Of a DNA stretch of 58,746 nt, positions 18,977 to 28,898 are shown one piece after another. The stretch is from contig JAUNGJ010000011.1 in NCBI GenBank assembly GCA_030524585.1, positions 1 through 58,746 on the forward strand, read 5' to 3'. This DNA comes from Eubacteriales bacterium (GTDB lineage Bacteria; Bacillota; Clostridia; Lachnospirales; Lachnospiraceae). Below the pieces are notes generated by a model. The model worked only from the letters and a program-made list of their open reading frames with translations, was not told where the DNA came from and ran no database searches. How positions within the stretch are numbered: position 1 is the first letter of the stretch; the number at the start of each line of letters is the position of its first letter. The translations under genes and the position numbers were made by a program.

Positions 18977-19696
18977 ATGAAACATCAATTGAAAATCTTA
19001 TATGAAGATTCCCACATCATCGTATGCTTCAAACCACACGGTCTTGCCACCCAGAGCCGAAGAGTCGGTCTCCCGGATATGGAACGTATGATTTTAAATC
19101 ACCTGGCTCTAAATAATCCAAAAGACAAACCGTACCTTGCCGTTATCCACAGATTGGATCAGCCGGTATCCGGTATTCTGGTCTTTGCCAAGACTCCGAA
19201 AGCTGCCAAAGAGCTGAGCAGACAATTAACAGAAAAAGAGTTCGGCAAGCATTATCTCGCGCAGGTTGACGGCATTCCGCCGAAAAGCGAAGGCTCTCTT
19301 ACCGATTACATGGTAAAAGATGGGCGCACCAACACCTCACGCATCTGCGAGAAGAACACTCCCGGCGCCAAACAGGCAAGGCTCAGCTACCAAACCGTAT
19401 CTGAGCATCCCTCTCTTTATGCTAATATTTTCCCTGAAACCGTCACCGAAGCTGAAGAATCCTCCGCCCTGCGTACCCTTCTTAAAGTCACTCTGGATAC
19501 CGGACGGCATCATCAGATCCGTGTTCAGCTCGCTCATATAGGCTGTCCCATTGTCGGCGATACCAAATACAACCCGAAGGCTGCCGCCGCCTGCAAATGG
19601 CAATCAATACGGCTCTGCGCATACAGACTTACTTTTCGGCATCCAATCACAGGCAGAACAATGAGCTTCAGCCTGGCTGATGAAAAAACGGATTGA
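18977..19696 (+). CDS. RluA/RluD-family pseudouridine synthase
   Basis: Isomerises uridine to pseudouridine in rRNA or tRNA; 239 residues. The catalytic motif HRLDQPVSGILVFAKT holds the nucleophilic aspartate, residue 61. TGRHHQIRVQLAHIGCPIVGDTKY and the KPHGLATQS strand are typical. There is no S4 domain, so this is a small single-domain member whose target RNA cannot be told from sequence. It stands alone on the plus strand and converges on prs with only five bases between the stops; no terminator was seen. Confidence 0.92.
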   Translation: MKHQLKILYEDSHIIVCFKPHGLATQSRRVGLPDMERMILNHLALNNPKDKPYLAVIHRLDQPVSGILVFAKTPKAAKELSRQLTEKEFGKHYLAQVDGIPPKSEGSLTDYMVKDGRTNTSRICEKNTPGAKQARLSYQTVSEHPSLYANIFPETVTEAEESSALRTLLKVTLDTGRHHQIRVQLAHIGCPIVGDTKYNPKAAAACKWQSIRLCAYRLTFRHPITGRTMSFSLADEKTD

Positions 19697-19701
19697 CTTC
19701 T

Positions 19702-20892
19702 TTAAGGAGTAATCTCTTCTCCTCTTTTATACATCTCAAGAACATTCTGAATACGGTCAGCCGGATTCAGAATACTATTGATAGAGCTGTCATGATTCAG
19801 CGTATCAATCATCAGAGCTACATATTTGCTCATATCACAGTTGATGTAATATGGCTTAGACAAAAGCTCCGGAGTCTGATAAATCAGATTCGTCGTCAAA
19901 ATGCCGTCAATCAATCCATCTTCATATGCCTGGTCAAATTTCTCCATACCGCTGGTAAACAGACCAAAGGTTGCCGCAGCGTAAATACGTTTTGCCTTAC
20001 GCTGTTTTAACTGTCCTGCCACATCCAGAATACTGTCACCGGAAGAAATCATATCATCCAGTATGATAACATCCTTTCCCTCTACCGATGAGCCGAGAAA
20101 TTCATGGGCAATAATCGGATTACGGCCATTTACAATACGGCTGTAGTCTCTTCGTTTATAGAACATACCCATATCAAGATTCAGTACGCTTGCCAGATAG
20201 ATCGCCCGCTCCGTCGCACCTTCATCCGGGCTGATTGCCATCATATGATCGCTGTCAATCTGCAGATCCTTAACCGTACCAAGAAGTCCCTTTACAAATT
20301 GATAGGTTGGACGCACCGTCTCAAAACCATGTAAGGGAATCGCATTCTGCACGCGGGGGTCATGGGCGTCAAAAGTAATGATATTATCCACACCCATGCG
20401 GACCAGCTCCTGAAGCGCCAGTGCGCAATCCAAGGATTCTCTTCCGCTTCTCTTATGCTGACGGCTCTCGTATAAAAATGGCATGATGACATTAATACGC
20501 CTTGCCTTGCCACCGATCGCAGCAATAATTCTCTTCAGATTCTGATAATGATCGTCCGGAGACATATGATTAACATGTCCAGTCAGTGAATAAGTCAGGC
20601 TGTAATTACAAACATCCACCAACAGATAGATGTCTTTTCCCCGCACAGACTCGTTAATAATACCTTTGGCTTCACCCGAACCAAATCGCGGCACCTTGGC
20701 ATTGATCAGATAAGAATCCTTTTCATATCCGCTGAATGCAATATTGTCCTTGAATTCAGAGCCATCCTCGTGGCGCCACTTCACAAGATAATCATCGACC
20801 ATCGCTCCCATCTGCTGGCATCCATCAAGCGCAATGATTCCAAGCGAGCCTACTGGAATGTTGTCTAAGTTACGTTCGTTACGGCGTAGCAT
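19702..20892 (-). CDS. prs: Ribose-phosphate pyrophosphokinase
   Basis: Makes PRPP for nucleotides, histidine and tryptophan; 396 residues, longer than the usual 310-320, a length I associate with Clostridia-type PRPP synthetases. The PRPP loop VIILDDMISSGDSI (near 280), the flexible loop RQHKRSGRESL (near 150) and the DEGATERA region are intact. ATG 20890-20892 has AGGAGG ten bases upstream; the upstream in-frame extension overlaps dnaC and is not supported. 19 bases after the DnaC-like gene. Confidence 0.93.
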   Translation of the reverse strand: MLRRNERNLDNIPVGSLGIIALDGCQQMGAMVDDYLVKWRHEDGSEFKDNIAFSGYEKDSYLINAKVPRFGSGEAKGIINESVRGKDIYLLVDVCNYSLTYSLTGHVNHMSPDDHYQNLKRIIAAIGGKARRINVIMPFLYESRQHKRSGRESLDCALALQELVRMGVDNIITFDAHDPRVQNAIPLHGFETVRPTYQFVKGLLGTVKDLQIDSDHMMAISPDEGATERAIYLASVLNLDMGMFYKRRDYSRIVNGRNPIIAHEFLGSSVEGKDVIILDDMISSGDSILDVAGQLKQRKAKRIYAAATFGLFTSGMEKFDQAYEDGLIDGILTTNLIYQTPELLSKPYYINCDMSKYVALMIDTLNHDSSINSILNPADRIQNVLEMYKRGEEITP

Positions 20893-20911
20893 ACTAAATG
20901 TACCTCCTAAA

Positions 20912-21901
20912 TTATAATCTTCCCATGAGTTTCTTTTGAATTCGGATATCATCTCCCGTTATCCGAAGAACGGTATATGCACTGGTGATCCGGGAAAATA
21001 CCCGTTCCGAGTACAGCGTATTCAGGTCATCCAGCGAAAGGTTCGTGGAAATCATCGTTGATTTCTTCCTGAGAAGCCTTTCGTTCAGACAGACAAACAG
21101 CTGGGATGTGGTAAATGCATTGGGAAACTCCGTTCCCAGATCATCGATGATCAACAGATCACAATCATAAATATGCTCATAATCCCGTGCAGCTTCCTCG
21201 TCTTTTTCAAACTGTTTCTTTGAAAAGATATCAAACAACCCAGCAGCTGTAAAGTATATTACTGAAAAAGTTTTATCAAGAACCTCCTTTGCCACACAGT
21301 GGGTCAAAAAGGTCTTGCCAACACCGGTATCTCCATAGAGCAGAAGATTCCTGCCGCCTCCCGGAAACTCATCTGCAAACTCACGGCATATCCTGACCGC
21401 GGTCTCCATTGCCTCCAGAGAAGATCTGCCAGTGAGAGCGTCTATATGGCTGCGGGAATAATATTCCAGCGACAGCGTATCAAAATTCTCTTTTTTTAAT
21501 ATTTCCTGTAAATTTGACTGTGTGTAAAGAAAGTCTATAATTGCTTTTTTGAAACAATGACATTTCTGATCCCCAATATAACCGGTGTCATGGCAGTCAG
21601 GACAGGTATATTGAAGTTCCAGATAATTCTCCGGATATCCTGATTGACGGAGAAGCAGCTTTTTTTCCTCAAAAAGAAGATGGAGATCGTTCTTTAGTAC
21701 AGTTAAAGCAGCGTTGTCTCCATCTAATAGTTTACGGGCCTGACAGACACTGAGTTCAGAGATAGAGTTATCCAAAGTCCGAAGCCTTGGAACCTTCTCA
21801 TATACCTCTTCAAAGCGTCTGCGCAGGCGATTCTCATTATTCAATTGTCTCTTCTCATATATGCGCATGAAATGATCATACTGGGAATTGGTAAGCGCCA
21901 C
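20912..21901 (-). CDS. DnaC/DnaI-type helicase loader ATPase
   Basis: AAA+ protein thought to load replicative helicase; 329 residues from GTG 21899-21901, preceded by AAGGAG. Four cysteines/histidines form a DnaJ-like zinc motif (CPDCHDTGYIGDQKCHC, residues 98-114). Walker A is LLYGDTGVGKTF, Walker B is DLLIIDDLGTE, and the sensor is ISTNLSLDDL. It follows the DnaD-domain gene by 16 bases, a pairing that resembles DnaD/DnaB plus DnaI primosome genes of Bacillus. Confidence 0.88.
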   Translation of the reverse strand: MALTNSQYDHFMRIYEKRQLNNENRLRRRFEEVYEKVPRLRTLDNSISELSVCQARKLLDGDNAALTVLKNDLHLLFEEKKLLLRQSGYPENYLELQYTCPDCHDTGYIGDQKCHCFKKAIIDFLYTQSNLQEILKKENFDTLSLEYYSRSHIDALTGRSSLEAMETAVRICREFADEFPGGGRNLLLYGDTGVGKTFLTHCVAKEVLDKTFSVIYFTAAGLFDIFSKKQFEKDEEAARDYEHIYDCDLLIIDDLGTEFPNAFTTSQLFVCLNERLLRKKSTMISTNLSLDDLNTLYSERVFSRITSAYTVLRITGDDIRIQKKLMGRL

Positions 21902-21917
21902 GGGGGGTCTCCTTCTT

Positions 21918-22931
21918 CTACTGAATTTCAATTAATCTTCGTGTCAGTTCATCCATATCCTGATACTTCCGCCCTTCAAAGTTATTAAACTTATTGCGGG
22001 CACTTCCGGTCTTTCTGGAAGACGTATTTATCTTCTTTGTATCCTTGTCCTTCATGTGAAGCACGTCAAGCGCTTTCACATCGGCAAGTGTCTTTACTCC
22101 CTTGTCCATCCAGTTCTTGAGAATCGATTCCGTATAATCGAAACTCGGCTGATGGATCGCATTCATCGTCCGGTTACAGGCTTCTACAATCAAATCGGAA
22201 GAGAAGCCATACTCATCGTTCCAGCGCCGGATATATACCAGCTCCGGCGCCGCAGGAGCCCGTCCCTTAATGCCATAAGCGTTCAGAACCGCATAGCTGT
22301 TCCTGCTGTACTGGCCGGAAACTGCTTTCGCCTCTTCCACCGTAGTAATCTGTCCGTCCGCCCAGGAGAGGGCAACCGTCTTTATGTAATGAATGCTCTT
22401 GTGTCCGTTCTCCACACAATATTCGATCAGGTATTCAATCAGATCCGCCGACATCTTCAGCTCATCATAAAAATAGACAATCGCCTCTGACTCTGTCTTC
22501 GTAAGAGTCTTACCCAGATACTGCTCGGTCACATGAATAATCTCTTTAAATTCTTTGCGGTTATTCTGACTTGGCGTACTCCGCACGACCGCCTTCTTCG
22601 ACGCGCTGCTTTTGGTACCGGAAGCTTCTTTCTCCTCTGATGCAGAAGCAGCAGGCTCTCTGCGTATCTCCTGCGTCTTCGCCTCGTAGTCGAGAAGCCC
22701 TTTCTTCTTCCAGTAGTTCAGCGCACGGACCACATCCTTCTCCGTGCACTCCAACGTATCGGCAATTCGGGCAATACTTGGCTCCGCGGATGGATCTCCC
22801 ATATAGCGCAGCAGTAAAAGGTATACCTTCACATACTCTCCATTCGCTGCCGGCATATATTCATCTATAAATTCATTCTCAAGCAGGGTTGCATTACCCT
22901 GAACATAATTTGTTAAAGTCAATTTCGTCAT
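21918..22931 (-). CDS. DnaD/DnaB-domain replication initiation protein
   Basis: 337 residues. The N-terminal winged helix (about 1-100) shows VKVYLLLLRYMGDPSAEPSIARIADTLECTEKDVVRALNYWKKKGLL. A Ser/Lys-rich linker lies around 105-130. The C-terminal DnaD-like domain at about 215-290 includes the helix IRRWNDEYGFSSDLIVEACNRTMNAIHQPSFDYTESILKNW, the YxxxIxxxW signature of helicase-loading primosome proteins. A TATAAT (22970-22975, minus) upstream is a likely -10. Co-transcribed with the DnaC-like loader. Confidence 0.88.
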   Translation of the reverse strand: MTKLTLTNYVQGNATLLENEFIDEYMPAANGEYVKVYLLLLRYMGDPSAEPSIARIADTLECTEKDVVRALNYWKKKGLLDYEAKTQEIRREPAASASEEKEASGTKSSASKKAVVRSTPSQNNRKEFKEIIHVTEQYLGKTLTKTESEAIVYFYDELKMSADLIEYLIEYCVENGHKSIHYIKTVALSWADGQITTVEEAKAVSGQYSRNSYAVLNAYGIKGRAPAAPELVYIRRWNDEYGFSSDLIVEACNRTMNAIHQPSFDYTESILKNWMDKGVKTLADVKALDVLHMKDKDTKKINTSSRKTGSARNKFNNFEGRKYQDMDELTRRLIEIQ

Positions 22932-23059
22932 GTCTGATCCATCCTTGTCTGTTGTCTTATAGCAAAGACATTATAGCATTACAGAAGGGACCAAAAAAGA
23001 ATTTTTTGACCTGAAATCAAGGTTTTTTGTTGATAAAATTATGTGGAAATTGTGGATAA

Positions 23060-24439
23060 CTAATTTTTCAAAAGATATTCGCCGATATTTACAACATCTC
23101 CGGCTCCCATAGTTATCAACACATCACCATTTTTACAATTTTCAAGGAAAAATTCCTCTATCGCTTCAAAGGTCGGAAGATAATACGCATCACATCCCCG
23201 GGCCTTTAACGCCTCCGCAAGCTGTTTGGATGAAACTCCCAGCGTATCCGTCTCTCTCGCCGCATATATATCTGCGAGAACAATATGCTGCGCCCCAGAA
23301 AGCGCATCCACAAATTCATCAAACAGCGCTTTCGTCCTTGTATAGGTGTGCGGCTGAAATACATACCACAGCTCCCGATGGGGATAATGCTCGGCTGCTG
23401 TCAGCGTTGCCCTTATCTCAGTCGGATGATGTGCATAGTCGTCGATAATGGTAAAACCATTTCTCTCGCCCTTATACTCAAAGCGGCGGTTCGTTCCGCG
23501 GAAAGAGGCCAGCCCTTTCTGCATGGAATCTATAGAAATTCCCATTCGGTCAGCTGTTGCAATTGCGGCAAGCGCATTTAAGACATTATGATCTCCCGTC
23601 ACAGACAGATCAATATGTCCGGCAGGCCCGCCATGCTTAACCACGTCAAAGGATGCGTCTCCTTCCCCGTTATGGGTAAGATGTGCCACGCTGTAATCCG
23701 CAGACGGATTCATGCCGAATGTGATAATCTCACAGGCTAATCCCTCTGTAATCTCCTGGATATTCGGGATCTCATCACTGATGATCAGCGTTCCGTCTGC
23801 CGGGAGAAGTTCCGCAAACCTGCGAAAAGAATTACGAATGTCCTGCAGATCCTTAAAAAAGTCCAGATGATCTGCGTCAATATTCAAAATCACTGCAATC
23901 TTTGGGAAGAAATGCAGAAAGCTATTGGTGTATTCACAGGCTTCTGTTACAAACACCTCCGAGTCTCCGACACGGATATTTCCACCGATTGCTTTTAAGA
24001 TGCCTCCCACTGAGATGGTTGGATCCTGTTCATCGGCAAGAAGAATGTGCGAAAGCATGGAAGTGGTAGTCGTCTTTCCATGGGTACCTGAAACTGCAAT
24101 CGGCATTTCATAGTTGGTCATCAGCTGCCCCAAAAGCTCCGCACGGCTCAGCATCGGGAGTCCCTGCCTTTTTGCTTCTGCAAATTCCTCATTGTCCTCA
24201 TGAATCGCCGCTGTGTATACTACTGCATCAATTCCTTCTATAATATTCGACGCCTTCTGTCCATAAAAAACAGTTGCTCCCAGTTCTTCCAGATGCTGGG
24301 TCAGCGCGGACTCTTTGGCATCTGAACCTGATATGGTAAAGTTCTCCTTTAAAAGAATCTCGGCGAGACCACTCATGCTGATTCCGCCAATACCGATAAA
24401 ATGTACATGAATTGGTTGATTGAAATTAATTTTATACAT
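23060..24439 (-). CDS. murC: UDP-N-acetylmuramate-L-alanine ligase
   Basis: First amino-acid-adding Mur ligase of peptidoglycan synthesis, cytoplasmic, ATP-dependent; 459 residues. IHFIGIGGISMSGLAEIL at the N-terminus binds the UDP-sugar, ATP loop SGTHGKTTTTSML is near 115, VTEACEYTNSFLHF and NIDADHLDFF follow, and DDYAHHPTEI is in the third domain. Transcribed alone from a promoter at 24501-24529. Confidence 0.97.
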   Translation of the reverse strand: MYKINFNQPIHVHFIGIGGISMSGLAEILLKENFTISGSDAKESALTQHLEELGATVFYGQKASNIIEGIDAVVYTAAIHEDNEEFAEAKRQGLPMLSRAELLGQLMTNYEMPIAVSGTHGKTTTTSMLSHILLADEQDPTISVGGILKAIGGNIRVGDSEVFVTEACEYTNSFLHFFPKIAVILNIDADHLDFFKDLQDIRNSFRRFAELLPADGTLIISDEIPNIQEITEGLACEIITFGMNPSADYSVAHLTHNGEGDASFDVVKHGGPAGHIDLSVTGDHNVLNALAAIATADRMGISIDSMQKGLASFRGTNRRFEYKGERNGFTIIDDYAHHPTEIRATLTAAEHYPHRELWYVFQPHTYTRTKALFDEFVDALSGAQHIVLADIYAARETDTLGVSSKQLAEALKARGCDAYYLPTFEAIEEFFLENCKNGDVLITMGAGDVVNIGEYLLKN

Positions 24440-24500
24440 AAGACAATGCCTTTCTTAAATATTCTAAAAGTTGTCATATAATCAAAGATCTACTTATATT

Positions 24501-24529
24501 ATTATAAACATATATTAAAAAAAAGCCAA
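24501..24529 (-). promoter_or_regulatory. Sigma-A promoter of murC
   Basis: Minus-strand TTGGCT (24524-24529), 17-base spacer that is T-rich, TATAAT (24501-24506). Confidence 0.75.
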
Positions 24530-24628
24530 GCTGTATTTCATTTTTATATTTACAAAAATAAAAGCCGTGTGTATTTGTTAATTTTCAACAAAAAAATTTA
24601 GAATTTTACGATTTTTTTATGAAATTTA

Positions 24629-24657
24629 TTCACATCAAAAACCAGGTGTGATATACT
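24629..24657 (+). promoter_or_regulatory. Sigma-A promoter of glgC-glgD-spoVG
   Basis: Plus-strand TTCACA (24629-24634), 17-base spacer, TATACT (24652-24657), 57 bases before glgC. TCACA and TGTGA also form a short inverted repeat across the spacer. Confidence 0.75.
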
Positions 24658-24713
24658 TTACATATATTAATCTATACAGTGCGGCTATATAACAGCAGAA
24701 AAGGGGTGACATC

Positions 24714-25988
24714 ATGATTAAGAAAAAGATGATAGCAATGCTGCTGGCAGGAGGACAGGGCAGCCGGTTGGGAGTGCTGACTTCTAAGGTTGCCAAGCCA
24801 GCCGTTGCTTTTGGAGGCAAATACAGAATCATTGACTTTCCACTTAGTAACTGTATCAATTCAGGCGTAGATACCGTGGGTGTATTAACACAGTATCAGC
24901 CTCTCAGACTGAATACACATATCGGAATCGGAATCCCATGGGACCTGGACCGCAACATTGGAGGAGTATCCATCCTGCCGCCATATGAGAAGAGCAGAGG
25001 CAGCGAATGGTATACCGGAACTGCCAATGCTATCTATCAGAATCTGGAATACATGGAGACCTTCCATCCGGATTATGTTCTGATTCTTTCCGGTGACCAT
25101 ATTTACAAGATGGACTACGAGATTATGCTGGATTTCCACCAGGCGAATCATGCAGATGTCACGATCGCAGCAATGCCGGTTCCGATGGAAGACGCGAGCC
25201 GCTTCGGCATCGTGGTAACCGGTGAGAACGGGCAGATTGAAGAGTTTCAGGAGAAACCGCTGAAACCAAAGAGCAATCTCGCCTCCATGGGAATTTATAT
25301 CTTCAACTGGCAGGTGCTGAAAGATTCTCTTTTAAAATTAAGTACAGTTCCGGGATGTGATTTCGGCAAACACATCATTCCATACTGCCATGAACAGGGC
25401 AGACGTATGTTTGCATACGAATACACCGGCTACTGGAAGGATGTTGGAACTCTGGCTTCCTACTGGGAAGCAAACATGGAGCTTATCGACATTATTCCTG
25501 AATTTAATTTATATGAAGAGTACTGGAAGATTTATACCAATACAGACCTGATTCCCCCTCAGTATATTTCCGATCAATCCGCAATCGAACGAAGTATTAT
25601 CGGTGATGGATCAGAGATATACGGCCAGATACATAACTGTGTCATCGGCTCCGGTGTATATATCGGGAAGGGAACCGTGGTAAGAGACTCTATTATTATG
25701 AAGGATGTGACCATAGGCGACGGATGTGTCATCGACAAGGCTATCGTTGCCGAAAGCGCAGAGCTTGGGGATAATGTGACCCTTGGCATCGGCGCCGAAG
25801 TGCCGAACCGGATGAAGCCGGACATCTATACCTTTGGTCTGGTAACGATTGGCGAAAATTCCGTAATACCGGCAGGCGTTCAGGTCGGAAAAAACACAGC
25901 AATCAGCGGTGTAACACGTAAGGAAGACTACCCGGATGGCATACTGGTAAGCGGTGAGACTTTGATAAAGGCAGGTGAACGGATATGA
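24714..25988 (+). CDS. glgC: Glucose-1-phosphate adenylyltransferase, catalytic subunit
   Basis: Makes ADP-glucose for glycogen synthesis; 424 residues. The N-terminal nucleotidyltransferase domain has [15 protein letters not shown] and [20 protein letters not shown], plus the catalytic region [11 protein letters not shown]. The C-terminal left-handed beta helix appears as hexapeptide-like repeats from about 290 ([27 protein letters not shown]). The stop overlaps the glgD start (ATGA), which fits the GlgC-GlgD heteromer known in Firmicutes. Confidence 0.96.
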   Translation: MIKKKMIAMLLAGGQGSRLGVLTSKVAKPAVAFGGKYRIIDFPLSNCINSGVDTVGVLTQYQPLRLNTHIGIGIPWDLDRNIGGVSILPPYEKSRGSEWYTGTANAIYQNLEYMETFHPDYVLILSGDHIYKMDYEIMLDFHQANHADVTIAAMPVPMEDASRFGIVVTGENGQIEEFQEKPLKPKSNLASMGIYIFNWQVLKDSLLKLSTVPGCDFGKHIIPYCHEQGRRMFAYEYTGYWKDVGTLASYWEANMELIDIIPEFNLYEEYWKIYTNTDLIPPQYISDQSAIERSIIGDGSEIYGQIHNCVIGSGVYIGKGTVVRDSIIMKDVTIGDGCVIDKAIVAESAELGDNVTLGIGAEVPNRMKPDIYTFGLVTIGENSVIPAGVQVGKNTAISGVTRKEDYPDGILVSGETLIKAGERI

Positions 25989-27103
25989 GAGCAGCAGGAA
26001 TTATTCTGGCAGGCGGCAACAATCATCGCATGAGGGATCTTACAAACAGACGTGCCGTAGCGGCAATGCCAGTTGCAGGAAGCTACCGGGCAATTGATTT
26101 TGCACTCAGCAATATGTCCAACTCCCATGTACGGCAGGTGGCTGTATTGACACAGTACAATTCCCGTTCCCTGAATGAACATCTGAATTCCTCCAAATGG
26201 TGGGATTTCGGAAGAAAAAACGGCGGACTCTATGTATTTACACCGACCATCACAAAGGAGAATGGTGACTGGTATCGGGGAACCGCAGATGCAATCTATC
26301 AGAACATGGATTTTCTGAAGCGCTGCAACGAGCCGTACATCATCATCACTTCAGCAGATGCGGTGTACAAGCTGGATTATCATAAGGTGTTGGATTATCA
26401 CATTGCAAAGGGCGCGGATATTACCGTAGTATGCACAGAGATGAATCCGCTGGAGGATGCCAGCCGTTTTGGAACCCTGAAGATGAATGAGGATATGAGA
26501 GTCCAGGAATTTGAAGAGAAACCGATGGTAGCGACCTCTAATACCATTTCCACAGGCATTTACGTCATCAAGAGACTGGATCTGATTGATCTGATTGAGC
26601 ACTGTGCGGAAGAAGGACGATTTGATTTTGTAACCGATATCCTGATCAGATACCGAAATCTGAAAAAGATATATGGTTATAAGATAGACAGCTATTGGAG
26701 CAACATTGCAACAGTTGACGCGTATTACCGGACAAATATGGATTTTTTGAAACCGGACGTAAGACAGTATTTCTTTAAGGAGTATCCAAGTATTTACTCC
26801 AAGGTCAGCGATTTGCCGCCGGCAAAGTACAATCCCGGAGCGGTGGTTAAGAACAGCCTTGTAGCAAGTGGATGCATTATCAACGGTACTGTGGAGAACT
26901 CCGTACTATTTAAGAAAGTGTTTGTGGGTAACAATTGCGTGATCAAGAATTCGATTATTCTGAACGATGTTTATCTGGGGGACAATACATATATTGAAAA
27001 CTGTATTGTAGAGAGTCGAGATACAATCCGTGCGAATACCCGTCATGTTGGAGAGAATGGTGTAAAGATAGTAGCAGAAAAAGAAGACAGGTACGCACGA
27101 TAG
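25985..27103 (+). CDS. glgD: Glucose-1-phosphate adenylyltransferase, GlgD subunit
   Basis: Paralogue of GlgC, 372 residues. In Firmicutes GlgD lacks full catalytic residues and modulates GlgC. Here the nucleotide loop reads [26 protein letters not shown], with GGNNHRM replacing GGQGSRL. That supports a regulatory subunit. The beta-helix domain is at the C-terminus. Coupled to glgC; spoVG follows after 33 bases. Confidence 0.94.
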   Translation: MRAAGIILAGGNNHRMRDLTNRRAVAAMPVAGSYRAIDFALSNMSNSHVRQVAVLTQYNSRSLNEHLNSSKWWDFGRKNGGLYVFTPTITKENGDWYRGTADAIYQNMDFLKRCNEPYIIITSADAVYKLDYHKVLDYHIAKGADITVVCTEMNPLEDASRFGTLKMNEDMRVQEFEEKPMVATSNTISTGIYVIKRLDLIDLIEHCAEEGRFDFVTDILIRYRNLKKIYGYKIDSYWSNIATVDAYYRTNMDFLKPDVRQYFFKEYPSIYSKVSDLPPAKYNPGAVVKNSLVASGCIINGTVENSVLFKKVFVGNNCVIKNSIILNDVYLGDNTYIENCIVESRDTIRANTRHVGENGVKIVAEKEDRYAR

Positions 27104-27136
27104 TGTGATAACTGTAAGAAAGGAGCCGAATACGCG

Positions 27137-27409
27137 ATGCAGATTACAGATGTACGTGTGCGCAAAGTAGCCAAAGAAGGAAAACTTAAAGCGGTCGTTT
27201 CAATTACTATGGATGAAGAATTCGTAGTACATGACATCAAGGTCATTGAGGGGGAAAAAGGTCTCTTCATTGCCATGCCAAGCAAAAAGACCTTAGATGG
27301 CGAATACCGCGATGTTGCGCATCCAATCAACTCTGGAACAAGAGAGCGGATTCAGAGCATAATTCTTAAACGATATGAAGAAGCTATGCAAGAGCCGGAG
27401 ATGGAATAA
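27137..27409 (+). CDS. spoVG: SpoVG RNA/DNA-binding regulator
   Basis: 90 residues, [52 protein letters not shown], a near-textbook SpoVG. It binds nucleic acids and affects septation and sporulation in Bacillus. AAGGAG precedes the ATG. The last gene of the glgC-glgD transcript, closed by the terminator at 27450-27484; the glycogen link may reflect stationary-phase/sporulation carbon storage (inference). Confidence 0.96.
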   Translation: MQITDVRVRKVAKEGKLKAVVSITMDEEFVVHDIKVIEGEKGLFIAMPSKKTLDGEYRDVAHPINSGTRERIQSIILKRYEEAMQEPEME

Positions 27410-27449
27410 GCTTTGGCTATAGAATGATAAGAAGTACCGGGATTAAACG

Positions 27450-27484
27450 AACTGCCGCACTAAGGAATTAGGGCGGCAGTTTTT
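27450..27484 (+). terminator. Rho-independent terminator after spoVG
   Basis: AACTGCCGC (27450-27458) pairs with GCGGCAGTT (27473-27481), followed by a T-run. Confidence 0.9.
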
Positions 27485-27542
27485 CTGCTCTTCTGATCCA
27501 TTCGCCAGGCTCCCACAGGAGCTGTATTGACGTCGTATAATA

Positions 27543-28898
27543 CTAACCGTTTTCAAACAGATCATCTCTCGTAATATTATTCAGCCATTTCCCGCTTCGG
27601 TATCTTCGGATCACCGCCGGCCACTTGGCAAATTCATCCGTACACAGCAGGAAGTAGACCCACAGCACCGGAAGCTTCAGCACAAATGCAGCGAAAAATC
27701 CCAGAGGTACCGCATAGCACCACATGGTAATTCCATCACAGATACATCCGAACCTGCTGTCTCCGCCTGCCCGGAAGATTCCCGCAATCAGCGTGGTATT
27801 GACCGCAATTCCGATCACATAATAACTATTGATATACAGCATCACCTTCAGGTAATGCATTGCTGTGTCCGTCAGATCTGCAAACCGAAGCACAAAGGGC
27901 GTGATCAGCAGAATAATCACACCGCCCACAATGCCTGTGATGACAGTTAGCTTCATTACCCGTGAGGTGTAATCCTTCGCCTTGTCGATCTTATTTTCTC
28001 CCAGCACATTGCCCACTAAAATACCGCCGGCGCTGGCAACGCCGAAGCAGAGGATCGTTCCGAAATTGCGCACCACCGTAACCAGCGAATTTGCCGCAAC
28101 CGCATCGGTTCCCAGATGACCGATGATGACAGAGTACATGGAAAATGCAACACCCCACAGCACATCATTCAGCAGCGCCGGAAGCGCAAGTTTGACAAAA
28201 TCCTGAAACAGAAGTTTGTTTCGAATCAGCATATATGCCGGATTCAGCTTAATCTCCCGGGTTCCTGCGGACACGATCACACAGGCAATAAGTTCTATTA
28301 CACGGGAGGCTGCCGTTGCAATCGCCACACCCGTAACTCCGAGCCTGGGCGCACCAAACAGCCCGAAAATAAACACCGCATTCAGAACAATATTCAGAGA
28401 AAAGGCCAGCACATTCATCGACATGCTGACGAATGCCTTTCCCGCACTTCTTAAAATAGCCAGATATACCTCTGTCACACCCCAGCACAGATACGCAACG
28501 CTCATGACCCGAAGATAGGATGCGCCCAGCGCAATCAGCTCCGGCTCATTGGTAAACAGTTTCATCATAAGCTCCGGTACCGTGACCGCTGCTATGGCAA
28601 ATAAAACCGATGCCGCCACCGAGAATCGCATGGCAATTCCCTCTACCACACGAATCGGTTCCCAATCACCTTTTCCATAATACTGCGCGCACAGAATACT
28701 TGCTCCCGTGCCAAGTCCATAATAAAACATAAACAGAATCTGGGCATATTGTGTTGCAAGAGAAACCGCAGAGATTGCCGACTGCCCTACATAATTGAGC
28801 ATAACCACATCTGCCGAATTTACTGCCGCACTGAGCAGGTTCTGAATAACGATCGGAATAATCAATTTCCATATCTGTCTATAAAATTGTTTTTGCAT
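27543..28898 (-). CDS. MATE-family multidrug/Na+ efflux protein
   Basis: About 451 residues with some 12 predicted membrane helices in two repeats. The first repeat starts LIIPIVIQNLLSAAVNSADVVMLNYVGQSAISAVSLA and the second LALPALLNDVLWGVAFSMYSVIIGHLGTDAVAANSL. These are the MATE signature positions. Exports organic cations with Na+ or H+; substrate unknown. ATG 28896-28898 is preferred over one four codons upstream because GAGGA abuts that one. It overlaps the 3' end of the YhaN-like gene by 20 bases, so it belongs to the 33.3-27.5 kb series. Confidence 0.9.
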   Translation of the reverse strand: MQKQFYRQIWKLIIPIVIQNLLSAAVNSADVVMLNYVGQSAISAVSLATQYAQILFMFYYGLGTGASILCAQYYGKGDWEPIRVVEGIAMRFSVAASVLFAIAAVTVPELMMKLFTNEPELIALGASYLRVMSVAYLCWGVTEVYLAILRSAGKAFVSMSMNVLAFSLNIVLNAVFIFGLFGAPRLGVTGVAIATAASRVIELIACVIVSAGTREIKLNPAYMLIRNKLLFQDFVKLALPALLNDVLWGVAFSMYSVIIGHLGTDAVAANSLVTVVRNFGTILCFGVASAGGILVGNVLGENKIDKAKDYTSRVMKLTVITGIVGGVIILLITPFVLRFADLTDTAMHYLKVMLYINSYYVIGIAVNTTLIAGIFRAGGDSRFGCICDGITMWCYAVPLGFFAAFVLKLPVLWVYFLLCTDEFAKWPAVIRRYRSGKWLNNITRDDLFENG